Assembly (NCBI RefSeq): GCF_005930355.1
Contig: NZ_VDBO01000002.1
Location: 62,001-126,000, forward strand
Direction of reading: 5' to 3'
DNA from: Paenibacillus sinopodophylli
Lineage (GTDB): Bacteria > Bacillota > Bacilli > Paenibacillales > Paenibacillaceae
DNA length: 64,000 nucleotides
How positions within the stretch are numbered: the first letter of the stretch is position 1; every line of letters starts with the position of its first letter. The position numbers were made by a program, and so were the translations under genes. Positions 34,985 through 43,617 of this stretch are shown piece after piece. Below the pieces are notes generated by a model. That model searched no databases, was not told the origin of the DNA, and saw nothing but the letters and a program-made list of their open reading frames with translations.

Positions 34985-36554
34985 ATTTGGCCTCGTCATT
35001 CAAGCTGAGCAGTGAATCCATGATGCGATGCCGTCCTAGCGGTGTCCAGCTCATCGCGAACCAATTCGGAATGTAGCGGATACCATTGTTGCGAACGGCC
35101 TCATGCGTTTGCCAGAAGGTGCTATGCTGCATTTGCTGGAGAGCATTGTCGTTGTTGGTTTCAAAAAAATGCTTCTGGATAAACAAATAATCCGATTGCA
35201 TGGAGATGGTTGATAATTGACCGGGCGGGAGCTCGAGCTTGCGGTCGATTACGGGGCTGCTGCTTCCGGCCGTAATTCCGAGCTGGTTATAAATCAGATC
35301 ATTTAATGGATGTTCTGGCGCGCCAATGATCCGAACGGTATCTGGCGTTACTCGCATGAGTGCGAGACTGCCATTGCCGAAGCGGCGGCTTAGCTGTTTC
35401 TGGACGTCAATGGCCCGGGCTTCGAGCAGGTTCAGAACTGCGCGAGCCTTGAGCTCAAGGCCGAGCAGCTCCGATATTTTGAGATAGGTCACTTTCCAAT
35501 CCGAGTCATAATCTATACAGATCGTAGGAGAAATAAGCTGCAATGCCGGATACAGATGGCGATGATACCGATCAATAATAATGAGATCTGGCTTTAACGC
35601 CGCTAATTGCTGCAATTGACCTGCTAAGCGAATTTTAAGCTTTTGTTCATCCATGCCGGGATAGGGGTAGCTGTTCACCGTTAGGACGGGTTCAATCTGC
35701 AGTGACCGAAGGATATCGTCATAGTGATTGCAGGCTACGGTCGCAACCGTTAAGTGATGACGCTTAATGTATAAGGCAGGTGCGATTCCCACCATTTTTT
35801 TGAACACTTTGCTGAAATAAAATTCACTGTTAAAGCCGACTCGCGCCGATATTTCCCGTATAGTAGCATGACCTGCAGACAGCTGCTTTTTCGCTTCCTC
35901 GATTCGAATGAAATTGACGTAGTCGATGGGGGATACGCCATGCAGCCTTTTGAATTTCCGTGAATACGACGTAGGTGTAAGCATCGCAATATCAGCTAAC
36001 GTGCTCAGCTCCATTTTTTTGTGCAGATGGGAATGGATGTAACGGAGGCTGTCCTGCATGCCTGCATCACGTTCCGTTTCCTGCTCATGCGAGAGCAACT
36101 CATAAAGCACCTCGTTGAACAAAAGCTGGAACCTCGTTTGCAGCATCGGTTCATGCCGTGGTTTTCTTGCGGCTTGAAGCAGTTGTACGAGCTTCTCTCG
36201 ATACTGCACCTCGTTGCGCAAAGGAACCCCTAATTGCTTAAGCGCTGTGGGAAGCTCAGGCTGCGCAGACAGCAGCCACTGACGTTTGCTTCGTTGCAAG
36301 GTTACGGGCTCCAACAGTAATAGAATATAGTCCAGCTCATCGCTTTGGGATAGGAAGCTTACGTTCATGCCTGGCGTTAAGAAGAAAGGCTGCAGCGCAT
36401 TTATGGAATGAGACTTCTGATCGAGGATCAGTTCCCCGCTGCCCTTCGTAATAAACCCTAGTACATAAAAGGAAATCGGTTTATGTAGAATGGAGAAGCG
36501 CGTTGTTCTCCGATATTCATGAATGGAAGATAGTACAAACATGGTATGATTCAT
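34983..36554 (-). CDS. AraC regulator fused to siderophore-binding domain (Btr-like)
   Basis: A 523-residue cytoplasmic protein. Residues 1-160 are a cupin-like region, residues 168-262 the AraC domain (L-A-D-I-A-M-L-T-P-T-S-Y-S-R-K-F and I-S-A-R-V-G-F-N-S-E-F-Y-F-S-K-V-F), and residues 265-520 a periplasmic-binding fold (L-K-P-D-L-I-I-I-D, then D-Y-L-F-I-Q-K). It is divergent from a siderophore-binding lipoprotein at 36819, each with its own Fur box, and probably activates that gene when the ferric siderophore enters. GAGGGTG precedes the ATG. Confidence 0.9.
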   Translation of the reverse strand: MNHTMFVLSSIHEYRRTTRFSILHKPISFYVLGFITKGSGELILDQKSHSINALQPFFLTPGMNVSFLSQSDELDYILLLLEPVTLQRSKRQWLLSAQPELPTALKQLGVPLRNEVQYREKLVQLLQAARKPRHEPMLQTRFQLLFNEVLYELLSHEQETERDAGMQDSLRYIHSHLHKKMELSTLADIAMLTPTSYSRKFKRLHGVSPIDYVNFIRIEEAKKQLSAGHATIREISARVGFNSEFYFSKVFKKMVGIAPALYIKRHHLTVATVACNHYDDILRSLQIEPVLTVNSYPYPGMDEQKLKIRLAGQLQQLAALKPDLIIIDRYHRHLYPALQLISPTICIDYDSDWKVTYLKISELLGLELKARAVLNLLEARAIDVQKQLSRRFGNGSLALMRVTPDTVRIIGAPEHPLNDLIYNQLGITAGSSSPVIDRKLELPPGQLSTISMQSDYLFIQKHFFETNNDNALQQMQHSTFWQTHEAVRNNGIRYIPNWFAMSWTPLGRHRIMDSLLSLNDEAK

Positions 36555-36625
36555 TGCAGCACCCTCTGTCTCTGTTAATCCTGATTAAGAAACGTGAATG
36601 AGAAATGATATAGTTACATTCTAAA

Positions 36626-36640
36626 TGAAAATGATTCTCA
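36626..36640. promoter_or_regulatory. Fur box for the minus-strand AraC fusion gene
   Basis: TGAAAAT-G-ATTCTCA, one mismatch from a perfect 7-1-7 palindrome, 71 bases before the AraC fusion start. Confidence 0.8.
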
Positions 36641-36757
36641 CAGTCAAACAAGAATAGTAATAAAAAATAAACGCCAAAAGACAATTGATAAAATAGTATA
36701 TGGAAATGGATAAACGGATAGATGTACAAAATGAGGCAAACCATCTATCATTTTGAA

Positions 36758-36772
36758 TGAGAATAGTTCTCA
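36758..36772. promoter_or_regulatory. Fur box for the plus-strand binding-protein gene
   Basis: TGAGAAT-A-GTTCTCA, close to the Fur consensus, 46 bases before the ATG at 36819. Confidence 0.85.
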
Positions 36773-36818
36773 GAAAATGGCTGCTTACAGCCCAAACAGG
36801 CACAGGGGGATATGAAGG

Positions 36819-37811
36819 ATGAAAAGATTGAAATTAAACAGCTTGATAACGCTGGCTATCACAATGTTAATGCTTAGCGTAATGACAGGCTGCGGCGGGA
36901 AACAAGTTAAGCCAGCAGCGCAGGCAGTTGCAACCGAGGAGCCAGCTTCTACTAATAGCGCCGTAACTGCGGAGAAGCTTCAAACCGTAAAGCATGCAAA
37001 CGGAGAGACGAGTATTCCAGTCAACCCATCCAGAGTTGTGGTACTCGATAACGGTGCATTGGATAATCTGCTTGCGCTAGGGGTGAAACCAGTAGGTGCG
37101 CCTTCCATTGTAGCTGTTGAAGATGGCTATGCTTCTTATTTGCAAGACACCGAAGGTATTACGAATATTGGTACGGTCGAGCAGCCCAGCTTGGAAACGA
37201 TTGCTTCGCTTAAACCGGATTTGATTATCGGAATCAAGGATACGCAGGAAGCGATCTACGAGCAGCTTCAGCAAATAGCTCCAACTGTTTTTACGGAAGT
37301 TGGCGGTGCAGAGTGGGAGAAGAACTTAACCTTTCATGCGCTCGTCGTAGGTAAGGTCGCAGAAGGCGAGAAGCTTTTTGTGGAGCTAGATGCTCATATT
37401 GCCAAGCTGAAGGAAAAGCTAGGGGACAAGCTCACGAGTACTGAGGTCTCATTGCTGCGTCCAAGGAAGGACCGCGTATCAGTCTATTTGAAACCCTCGT
37501 TCACAGGCGGAGTTGTTGAGCGAATGGGCATTAAGCGCCCAGCGGCACAGGACAAGACGGATGATTTCAACTTCAATGTAACGGATGAACAAATTGCTGA
37601 ATTAGATGGAGATGTCATTATTTTATTCGGCAGAGAAAGTGAGCAGCAATATTTCAATGATAAAATTAAAAGCAATCCGTTATGGAATACGCTCGAGGCT
37701 GTGAAGCAGAATCGCGTGTATATGGCAGATTGGGAAGTTTGGTTAAGCGGCCATGGCATACAAGCTGTTAATCGGATGGTTGAGGATATGGGAACGTTTT
37801 TGGATCAATAA
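36819..37811 (+). CDS. Iron-siderophore ABC transporter substrate-binding lipoprotein
   Basis: A 330-residue class III binding protein with lipobox M-T-G-C (about Cys25). The body shows H-A-N-G-E-T-S-I-P, L-D-N-L-L-A-L-G-V-K-P, L-K-P-D-L-I-I-G and a late L-W-N-T-L-E-A-V-K-Q-N. It resembles YfiY/FhuD-like iron binders. AAGG and AGGGGG precede the ATG. It is the closest binding protein to the only FecCD permease pair (37889 on), so it most probably works with it, although a terminator-like hairpin separates them. Confidence 0.9.
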   Translation: MKRLKLNSLITLAITMLMLSVMTGCGGKQVKPAAQAVATEEPASTNSAVTAEKLQTVKHANGETSIPVNPSRVVVLDNGALDNLLALGVKPVGAPSIVAVEDGYASYLQDTEGITNIGTVEQPSLETIASLKPDLIIGIKDTQEAIYEQLQQIAPTVFTEVGGAEWEKNLTFHALVVGKVAEGEKLFVELDAHIAKLKEKLGDKLTSTEVSLLRPRKDRVSVYLKPSFTGGVVERMGIKRPAAQDKTDDFNFNVTDEQIAELDGDVIILFGRESEQQYFNDKIKSNPLWNTLEAVKQNRVYMADWEVWLSGHGIQAVNRMVEDMGTFLDQ

Positions 37812-37818
37812 CGGCTGA

Positions 37819-37860
37819 AGCAGGATAACGGGCAGCGCCTGCACCGTTATCCTGCTTTGT
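37819..37860 (+). terminator. Terminator-like hairpin between binding protein and permease
   Basis: Perfect stem AGCAGGATAACGG / CCGTTATCCTGCT, 12-base loop, TTT tail. With so short a T run it may only attenuate, giving more binding protein than permease. Confidence 0.7.
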
Positions 37861-37888
37861 TATGCTGTTTATGCTTGGAGGTTTAGAG

Positions 37889-38872
37889 TTGCGAAATCGA
37901 ATCATTGGCATAATCATACTTAGTTTTGTTGTCGTACTTTGTTTTGTTGCCAGCATTTCTGTTGGGAAGACGACGATCCCTCCCTCCGAGGTAATCGGAG
38001 CCTTTAATGCCTTCGATGGCTCTCGGGAGCATCTGATTATTCGAACGGTTAGGCTGCCGCGTGCGATTATTGCGGTGCTGGTTGGCTGCGCCCTGTCGAT
38101 AGCTGGCAGCGTCATGCAGGCGATTAGCCGAAATCCGCTTTCTGGACCAGAAATTCTTGGCAGCAATAACGGGGCAGCTCTGTTCATGGTCGTTTCTTTA
38201 TTTCTATTTGGCTACACCTCCGCTCATGTACAATTATGGGTTGCGTTGATTGGCGCAGGGCTTGCCTGCCTAGTGGTATATGGGCTCGGCTCCTTTGGCC
38301 GCAGTGGATTGACTTCAATTAAGCTTATATTAGCAGGGGCTACGATTAATTTGCTACTAGCTTCAATCGTACAGGGAGTGTTGATTTTTAGTGAGCAATC
38401 CTTGGATGAAATGCGATTCTGGCTCGCAGGTTCGCTAACTGGAGGGAGTATGGAGATGCTGCAGCAGGTATGGCCGTTCCTAGCAGCAGGCTTAATAGGC
38501 TCGCTCCTGCTGAGCCGGCAAATTAATATGCTCAGTCTGGGAGATGAGGTTGCCCAAGGCTTAGGCCTTCGTATTGGCTGGATGAAGACGGGGTCACTGC
38601 TAATCATCATGTGCTTGTCTGGCGCCTCTGTTGCGATTGCAGGTCCAATCGGTTTCATAGGGTTAGTCATTCCCCATATCGCCAGATTTTTGATTGGGAT
38701 TGACTATCGCTGGATCATTCCGTATTCGGCATTGCTTGGCGCATCCTTGCTGCTCGCTGCGGATATTGGCGCCAGATTTCTATACCCGCCTCAGGAGCTG
38801 CCGGCAGGTGTCGTCACCGCCTTGGCAGGCGCACCCTTCTTGATCTATTTGGCACAAAGGAGGGGGAGGTAA
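37889..38872 (+). CDS. FecCD family iron-siderophore ABC permease, subunit 1
   Basis: A 327-residue membrane protein with about nine helices and family motifs R-L-P-R-A-I-I-A-V-L-V-G, R-N-P-L-S-G-P-E-I-L-G near residue 83 and G-L-V-I-P-H-I-A-R near 255. TTG 37889 is chosen by GGAGGT (37877-37882); the upstream ATG 37862 has none. The next permease begins one base after its stop. The two form the channel for a ferric siderophore; no ATPase follows. Confidence 0.92.
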   Translation: MRNRIIGIIILSFVVVLCFVASISVGKTTIPPSEVIGAFNAFDGSREHLIIRTVRLPRAIIAVLVGCALSIAGSVMQAISRNPLSGPEILGSNNGAALFMVVSLFLFGYTSAHVQLWVALIGAGLACLVVYGLGSFGRSGLTSIKLILAGATINLLLASIVQGVLIFSEQSLDEMRFWLAGSLTGGSMEMLQQVWPFLAAGLIGSLLLSRQINMLSLGDEVAQGLGLRIGWMKTGSLLIIMCLSGASVAIAGPIGFIGLVIPHIARFLIGIDYRWIIPYSALLGASLLLAADIGARFLYPPQELPAGVVTALAGAPFLIYLAQRRGR

Positions 38873-38873
38873 T

Positions 38874-39878
38874 ATGCTGCTTCAGCTCGCTGCAAAGCGA
38901 TTTATCGTTATTATGATGTTTCTTGCCATTGCTAATCTCGTTGTATTGGTGCTGTCCGTCATGTGGGGGGAATATGCGGTGCCCTTGAATGACATTTGGC
39001 GAGCTCTATTTGGTTATGGCCGTTCTGAGCATCAGTTCGTCATTAGCGAGCTTAGGCTCCCAAGAGCATTGGTCGCATTTCTAGTTGGCTGTGGATTAGC
39101 TTTATCCGGCGCCATCCTGCAAGGAATTACACGCAACCCGATGGCATCCCCAGGTGTGATCGGAATCAATGCAGGCGCAGCGTTAATGGCTGTAACAATC
39201 ATTATTGTTCTTCCTGCTATTCCGAATGCAGTGCTGCCATTTGTAGCATTCCTAGGGGCGCTGCTCGCTGCATCTATCACGTATGTATTAGCTTGGAGAC
39301 GAGGTCTATCTCCACTTAGGCTGCTGCTTGTTGGCGTTGGCATATCAGCTGCGGCTAATGCTTACATAACCTTCTTGCTAACAACCCGCCAGATCGAGCA
39401 TGTGAAGCAAGCATTGCTATGGATGACAGGGAGCGCATACGGCAGAAGCTGGGAGCACTTCTGGTCCTTACTTCCGTGGCTCCTTATCTTGTTCCCAACC
39501 GCTCTTGTGATGTCGCGTAAGCTGGATATTTTGCAGCTTGGGGACGAACTAGCCATTGGGCTAGGTGCCCGTGTAGAGCGATATCGCGGAGTATTATTGC
39601 TTATAAGCGTAAGTCTGGCTGGCGCAGCTGTTGCGATGGCCGGTACAATCGGCTTCGTTGGTTTAATGGGACCTCATATCGCGAGGCAGCTAGTTGGAAA
39701 CAGCAGCCGAAAGCTTCTGACCGCATCTGCCTTTATTGGCGGTATGATTGTTATGCTTGCAGATTTAATTGGAAGAACAATCTTTCCGCCCATCGAAATA
39801 CCATGCGGGATCATAACAGCAATTGTTGGCGCTCCATATCTCATTTATTTGCTATATCGTAATCGAAATAAACCGTGA
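38874..39878 (+). CDS. FecCD family iron-siderophore ABC permease, subunit 2
   Basis: A 334-residue partner permease with R-L-P-R-A-L-V-A-F-L-V-G, T-R-N-P-M-A-S-P-G-V-I-G and G-L-M-G-P-H-I-A-R. GGGGGAGG precedes its ATG. Its stop overlaps the next gene's GTG by four bases (GTGA), so the nitroreductase is translationally coupled to it. Confidence 0.92.
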   Translation: MLLQLAAKRFIVIMMFLAIANLVVLVLSVMWGEYAVPLNDIWRALFGYGRSEHQFVISELRLPRALVAFLVGCGLALSGAILQGITRNPMASPGVIGINAGAALMAVTIIIVLPAIPNAVLPFVAFLGALLAASITYVLAWRRGLSPLRLLLVGVGISAAANAYITFLLTTRQIEHVKQALLWMTGSAYGRSWEHFWSLLPWLLILFPTALVMSRKLDILQLGDELAIGLGARVERYRGVLLLISVSLAGAAVAMAGTIGFVGLMGPHIARQLVGNSSRKLLTASAFIGGMIVMLADLIGRTIFPPIEIPCGIITAIVGAPYLIYLLYRNRNKP

Positions 39879-40489
39879 GCAAAAATTATAGTTGGGTGAG
39901 GGAGAGGAATAGGATGGAATTGGCATTTAATGCTGGAGGCATGGCAGCACTAATCAAGCAAAGGCGCACCATTAGAACATTTACGGACCAGGCAGTTACG
40001 ATTGAACAGCTTACGGAGCTGCTGGATACGGCTGTTTGGGCTCCTAATCACAATTTGCGAGAACCATGGCGATTTATTGTGTATACAGGCGATGGAAGAA
40101 GTCAATTTGCTGATGCGATGATTGAAACCTTCACGAAGGAAGAGAAAGCGAAATACGAGGAGCAAAGGCGTAAAGAATATATGCATATCCCGCTGCACTT
40201 GCTCGTTATTATGAAGGAAGATCCGAGGCAAAAGCAATGGGATGAGGATTTCTCTGCTGTATGCTGTCTCATTCAGAATTTGCAGCTCGCTGCGTGGGAG
40301 CAAGGGATCGGCATGGTGTGGAAGTCAAATCCCTATATGTACAATCCGACCTTCCGAGATAGGGCTGGGGTACAAGCAGGAGAGAAGATTATTGCCGTTC
40401 TGCACATTGGTTATCCTCGCGTCATTCCATCTCCATCGAAGCGGACCTCTGCGAAGGAGCTTCTACATATTATAGATCGTAATAGCTAG
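39875..40489 (+). CDS. Nitroreductase family protein
   Basis: A 204-residue FMN-binding flavoprotein with R-R-T-I-R-T-F near residue 29, A-P-N-H-N-L-R-E-P-W-R near 56 and G-I-G-M-V-W near 147. The family uses NAD(P)H to reduce nitro groups, quinones or flavins. The GTG start is set by overlap with the permease stop; ATG 39914 is an alternative. Its place as the last gene of a siderophore-uptake operon suggests, as an inference, reduction of Fe(III) or flavin to release iron. Confidence 0.85.
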   Translation: MSKNYSWVRERNRMELAFNAGGMAALIKQRRTIRTFTDQAVTIEQLTELLDTAVWAPNHNLREPWRFIVYTGDGRSQFADAMIETFTKEEKAKYEEQRRKEYMHIPLHLLVIMKEDPRQKQWDEDFSAVCCLIQNLQLAAWEQGIGMVWKSNPYMYNPTFRDRAGVQAGEKIIAVLHIGYPRVIPSPSKRTSAKELLHIIDRNS

Positions 40490-40494
40490 AAACA

Positions 40495-40541
40495 GAAGAA
40501 GCAGCTCAGGTGGACATTAGTCCGCGCAGAGCTGCTTCTTC
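40495..40541. terminator. Bidirectional hairpin between nitroreductase and oxidoreductase
   Basis: Perfect 13-pair stem GAAGAAGCAGCTC / GAGCTGCTTCTTC with a 21-base loop; T runs are poor on both sides. Confidence 0.55.
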
Positions 40542-40563
40542 AAGTTGTCATGCCCATTGCGTC

Positions 40564-41646
40564 TTAAGGCAAGTCAATCGTTACTTCGCGTTTGCTAGCA
40601 GCGGAACGAAGCACGCCATCAATGATCGCTTGGTTATACAAAATCTCGGCACCTGGTATTGGCGCAGGTCGGTTATCCGTTATTGCAGCGACAAAGTCGC
40701 GTACTTTCTCGTCGAACAAATTCAGACCATGATCAATGACAGGAATATCTGATTGAACATGCTGGTTGGCTACATCGTGATAGAGTGTCATGCTTCCAAC
40801 GCTTCCGTCCCATACTCCACTCCAAGGGCCTATCCCGGCTGGAGTCACTTTAAGACCTGCATCCGTTCCCAAGAACATTGTTGCTCCGAGCGTGTCCATA
40901 TGCATCGCCCAGCTTATTTTATAATTTAATATGATATCGCCTTCAAGCCTAATCATGGCAACTCCAAAATCCTCAACATCGAATTGGGAAGCTTCGCGAT
41001 GGTAGGCCGGATTCGTTCCGAAATGGTTGGAGGTATAAGCGGAAACGGTAAGCGGCTTCGGATAGCCGAGTGCATTCAGCGCCATATCCAGGGAATAGCA
41101 TCCGATGTCAGCCATCGCTCCTGCTCCTGCAAGCTCCTTGCGGATGAAGGTGCCGCCTGGCATGCCGCGTCGTCTGCCGCCGCCTGTCTCTACGAAATAT
41201 ACGTTGCCGAGCTTGCCCGACTGCACAATTTCTTGAATCAGGGACATATTCGGGTCATATCTGGGCTGGAAGCCAACAGTCAGCATCTTGCCGCTGCGCT
41301 CGGCAGCCTCAACCATATCAATGGATTGCTGCAAAGTAACGGACATCGGTTTCTCTACCAGCACATGCTTGCCGGCATTAAGTGCGTTGACTGATGTCTC
41401 ATGGTGGGCAAAGTTCGGCGTGCAAATGCTGACCCCGTCCAGATCAAGCTCAAGCAGCTTTTTGTGATCCTCGAATGCTGTGGCATGGACAAGCTCTTCT
41501 TGCTCGATGAAAGCTTGCGCCCGGCCAGGCAGGCTGTCCGCCACTGCAACGATTTCTACTTGCAGGGGCATTTTCTTATAGGCAGAAGCGTGGGCTCTTG
41601 CGATGCCGCCGCTCCCAATAATTCCGATCCGAATTGTTCTAGTCAC
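40564..41646 (-). CDS. Gfo/Idh/MocA family NAD(P)-dependent oxidoreductase
   Basis: A 360-residue enzyme with Rossmann motif G-S-G-G-I-A near residue 11, E-K-P near 98 and the active-site stretch M-A-D-I-G-C-Y-S-L-D near 175, where a Tyr replaces His at one usual position. Mid-protein V-E-T-G-G-G-R-R-R is unusual. It is alone on the minus strand; GAGGGA precedes its GTG start. Likely a sugar or inositol dehydrogenase; substrate unknown. It sits between iron genes and may be unrelated to them. Confidence 0.88.
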   Translation of the reverse strand: MTRTIRIGIIGSGGIARAHASAYKKMPLQVEIVAVADSLPGRAQAFIEQEELVHATAFEDHKKLLELDLDGVSICTPNFAHHETSVNALNAGKHVLVEKPMSVTLQQSIDMVEAAERSGKMLTVGFQPRYDPNMSLIQEIVQSGKLGNVYFVETGGGRRRGMPGGTFIRKELAGAGAMADIGCYSLDMALNALGYPKPLTVSAYTSNHFGTNPAYHREASQFDVEDFGVAMIRLEGDIILNYKISWAMHMDTLGATMFLGTDAGLKVTPAGIGPWSGVWDGSVGSMTLYHDVANQHVQSDIPVIDHGLNLFDEKVRDFVAAITDNRPAPIPGAEILYNQAIIDGVLRSAASKREVTIDLP

Positions 41647-41839
41647 AGTCTATCCCTCATTTCGTTCATATGCTTTTACTTTAGCATAGCTTATGGACGC
41701 ATGAAATGATGAGAAAAGGACATGGTTTCTCCAAAATGATGACATGGAACGAAGGAATGGCCTTTCATTTTGTACAAAAAAATGCTCACGTTTGTCCATT
41801 GTCTCGAATCTAAGTTTGCATTAAGATAAATGGGCTGCA

Positions 41840-41858
41840 ATTGATAACGATTTTCAAT
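41840..41858. promoter_or_regulatory. Fur box before ABC exporter gene
   Basis: ATTGATAAC-G-ATTTTCAAT, two mismatches in the dyad, 38 bases before the exporter ATG. It links the exporter to iron limitation. Confidence 0.75.
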
Positions 41859-41895
41859 TAGAGTAACAAAAAAGAGGTAAGAGAGGAAGTTGTTT

Positions 41896-43611
41896 ATGCT
41901 TCGGCGTTTTTTTGCTTATTATAAGCCTTATAAGAAGCTGTTTATTTTGGATTTCTCATGCGCCATACTGGCTGCATTGCTAGAGCTTGCATTCCCGCTC
42001 GCGGTTAACCGTGTAGTCGATGATTTACTGCCAAGCGGCAACTGGAAATGGATATTATATTCTTGTCTTGGATTGCTCGGAATCTATGTGTTCAGTGCCG
42101 CGCTGCATTATGTAGTCACTTACTGGGGGCATAAGCTAGGGATCAATATCGAATCCGATATGCGCAAGCAGCTGTTCGATCGTGTGCAGAAGCTTAGCTT
42201 CCGTTTCTTTGACAACAATAAGACAGGCCATCTAGTCTCTCGAATGACCAATGATCTCATGGATATTGGCGAGATCGCTCATCATGGACCAGAGGATTTA
42301 TTCATCGCTTTGATGACGCTGACAGGAGCGTTTTGTATTATGCTCAGCATTAACTGGCAGCTTGCGGTCATGACCTTTGTCATTATACCGCTTATGGTTT
42401 ACTTATCCTTGTACTTCAGCCGTAAAATGTCGGCAGCCTTTAATCGGATGTTCTCCGATATTGCCGATTATAACGCACGCGTTGAGAACAACGTAAGCGG
42501 CATTCGTGTTGTTCAAGCTTTCGCGAACGAGAAGCATGAAATGGCACGCTTTGCTGAGAACAATGGTCGTTTCCGGTTGACGAAGCTAATCGCATACCGC
42601 GTAATGGCTTGGAACTCTTCGATCAGCTTTATTCTGATGAGACTGATTTCGCTGTTCGTTCTCGTCTGCGGCACATGGTTTGTCATTCAAGGCGACATGA
42701 GCTATGGCGAATTTATTGCTTTCGTTATGTTGTCCAACGTATTCCTCAGCCCTATTCAACAAATCAATTCCGTTATCGAGACGTATCCGAAAGGAATTGC
42801 CGGGTTCAAACGTTACCTGGAGCTGCTTGAAACGGAGCCTGACATCGAAGATGCACCTGACGCTGTAAGCATAAACTCGTTGAAAGGCGATATCAGCTTC
42901 AATAAAGTGACCTTCGGCTACGAGAACAAGGACAAGGTGTTGACAGGCCTGAACCTATCAATTAGAGCAGGGGAGACGGTTGCGCTAGTTGGCCCATCGG
43001 GAGCGGGTAAAACGACGTTATGCAGCTTGCTTCCGCGTTTCTACGATGTGGATGAAGGATCGATATCAATCGATAACGTCGATATTCGGCAGATGACGCT
43101 TGAATCGCTTCGCTCGAACATCGGCATTGTTCAGCAGGATGTATTCCTGTTCGACGGTTCTATTAGGGAAAATATTGCATACGGCAAGCTTGGGGCATCG
43201 GACGAAGAGGTTATGCAAGCCGCACGCCAAGCGCAGTTGGAGGAGCTCGTCCTGTCGCAGCCGGAAGGACTTGCTACGCTTATCGGAGAGCGAGGCGTCA
43301 AGCTATCTGGCGGCCAGAAGCAGCGGTTGTCGATTGCTCGGATGTTCTTGAAAAACCCGCCAATTCTTATTTTGGACGAGGCCACATCTGCACTGGATAC
43401 GGAGACAGAAGCGGCAATTCAGCTAGCCCTTGCTGAGCTTTCGCGAGGGCGTACGACGCTGGTCATTGCACATCGGCTCGCTACAATTAAAAACGCTGAC
43501 CGCATCGTAGTTGTCGCGGAGCAAGGGATTGCTGAGCAGGGCAAGCATGAAGAGCTGCTTGCAGTCAAAGGCGCTTACAGCCGACTGCATAAAGCACAGT
43601 TTGGCATGTAG
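41896..43611 (+). CDS. ABC exporter, fused permease and ATPase
   Basis: A 571-residue half-transporter. Residues 1-310 are the six-helix exporter domain; residues 325-560 the ATPase with Walker A G-P-S-G-A-G-K-T-T, the Q-loop Q-Q-D-V-F-L-F, signature L-S-G-G-Q-K-Q-R, Walker B I-L-D-E-A-T-S-A-L-D and His switch A-H-R-L. It acts as a dimer. ATG 41896 fits GAGAGGA; TTG 41890 is too close. Because a Fur box precedes it and a siderophore-sensing AraC fusion abuts its end, export of a siderophore or precursor is plausible. Confidence 0.88.
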   Translation: MLRRFFAYYKPYKKLFILDFSCAILAALLELAFPLAVNRVVDDLLPSGNWKWILYSCLGLLGIYVFSAALHYVVTYWGHKLGINIESDMRKQLFDRVQKLSFRFFDNNKTGHLVSRMTNDLMDIGEIAHHGPEDLFIALMTLTGAFCIMLSINWQLAVMTFVIIPLMVYLSLYFSRKMSAAFNRMFSDIADYNARVENNVSGIRVVQAFANEKHEMARFAENNGRFRLTKLIAYRVMAWNSSISFILMRLISLFVLVCGTWFVIQGDMSYGEFIAFVMLSNVFLSPIQQINSVIETYPKGIAGFKRYLELLETEPDIEDAPDAVSINSLKGDISFNKVTFGYENKDKVLTGLNLSIRAGETVALVGPSGAGKTTLCSLLPRFYDVDEGSISIDNVDIRQMTLESLRSNIGIVQQDVFLFDGSIRENIAYGKLGASDEEVMQAARQAQLEELVLSQPEGLATLIGERGVKLSGGQKQRLSIARMFLKNPPILILDEATSALDTETEAAIQLALAELSRGRTTLVIAHRLATIKNADRIVVVAEQGIAEQGKHEELLAVKGAYSRLHKAQFGM

Positions 43612-43617
43612 CATTCG

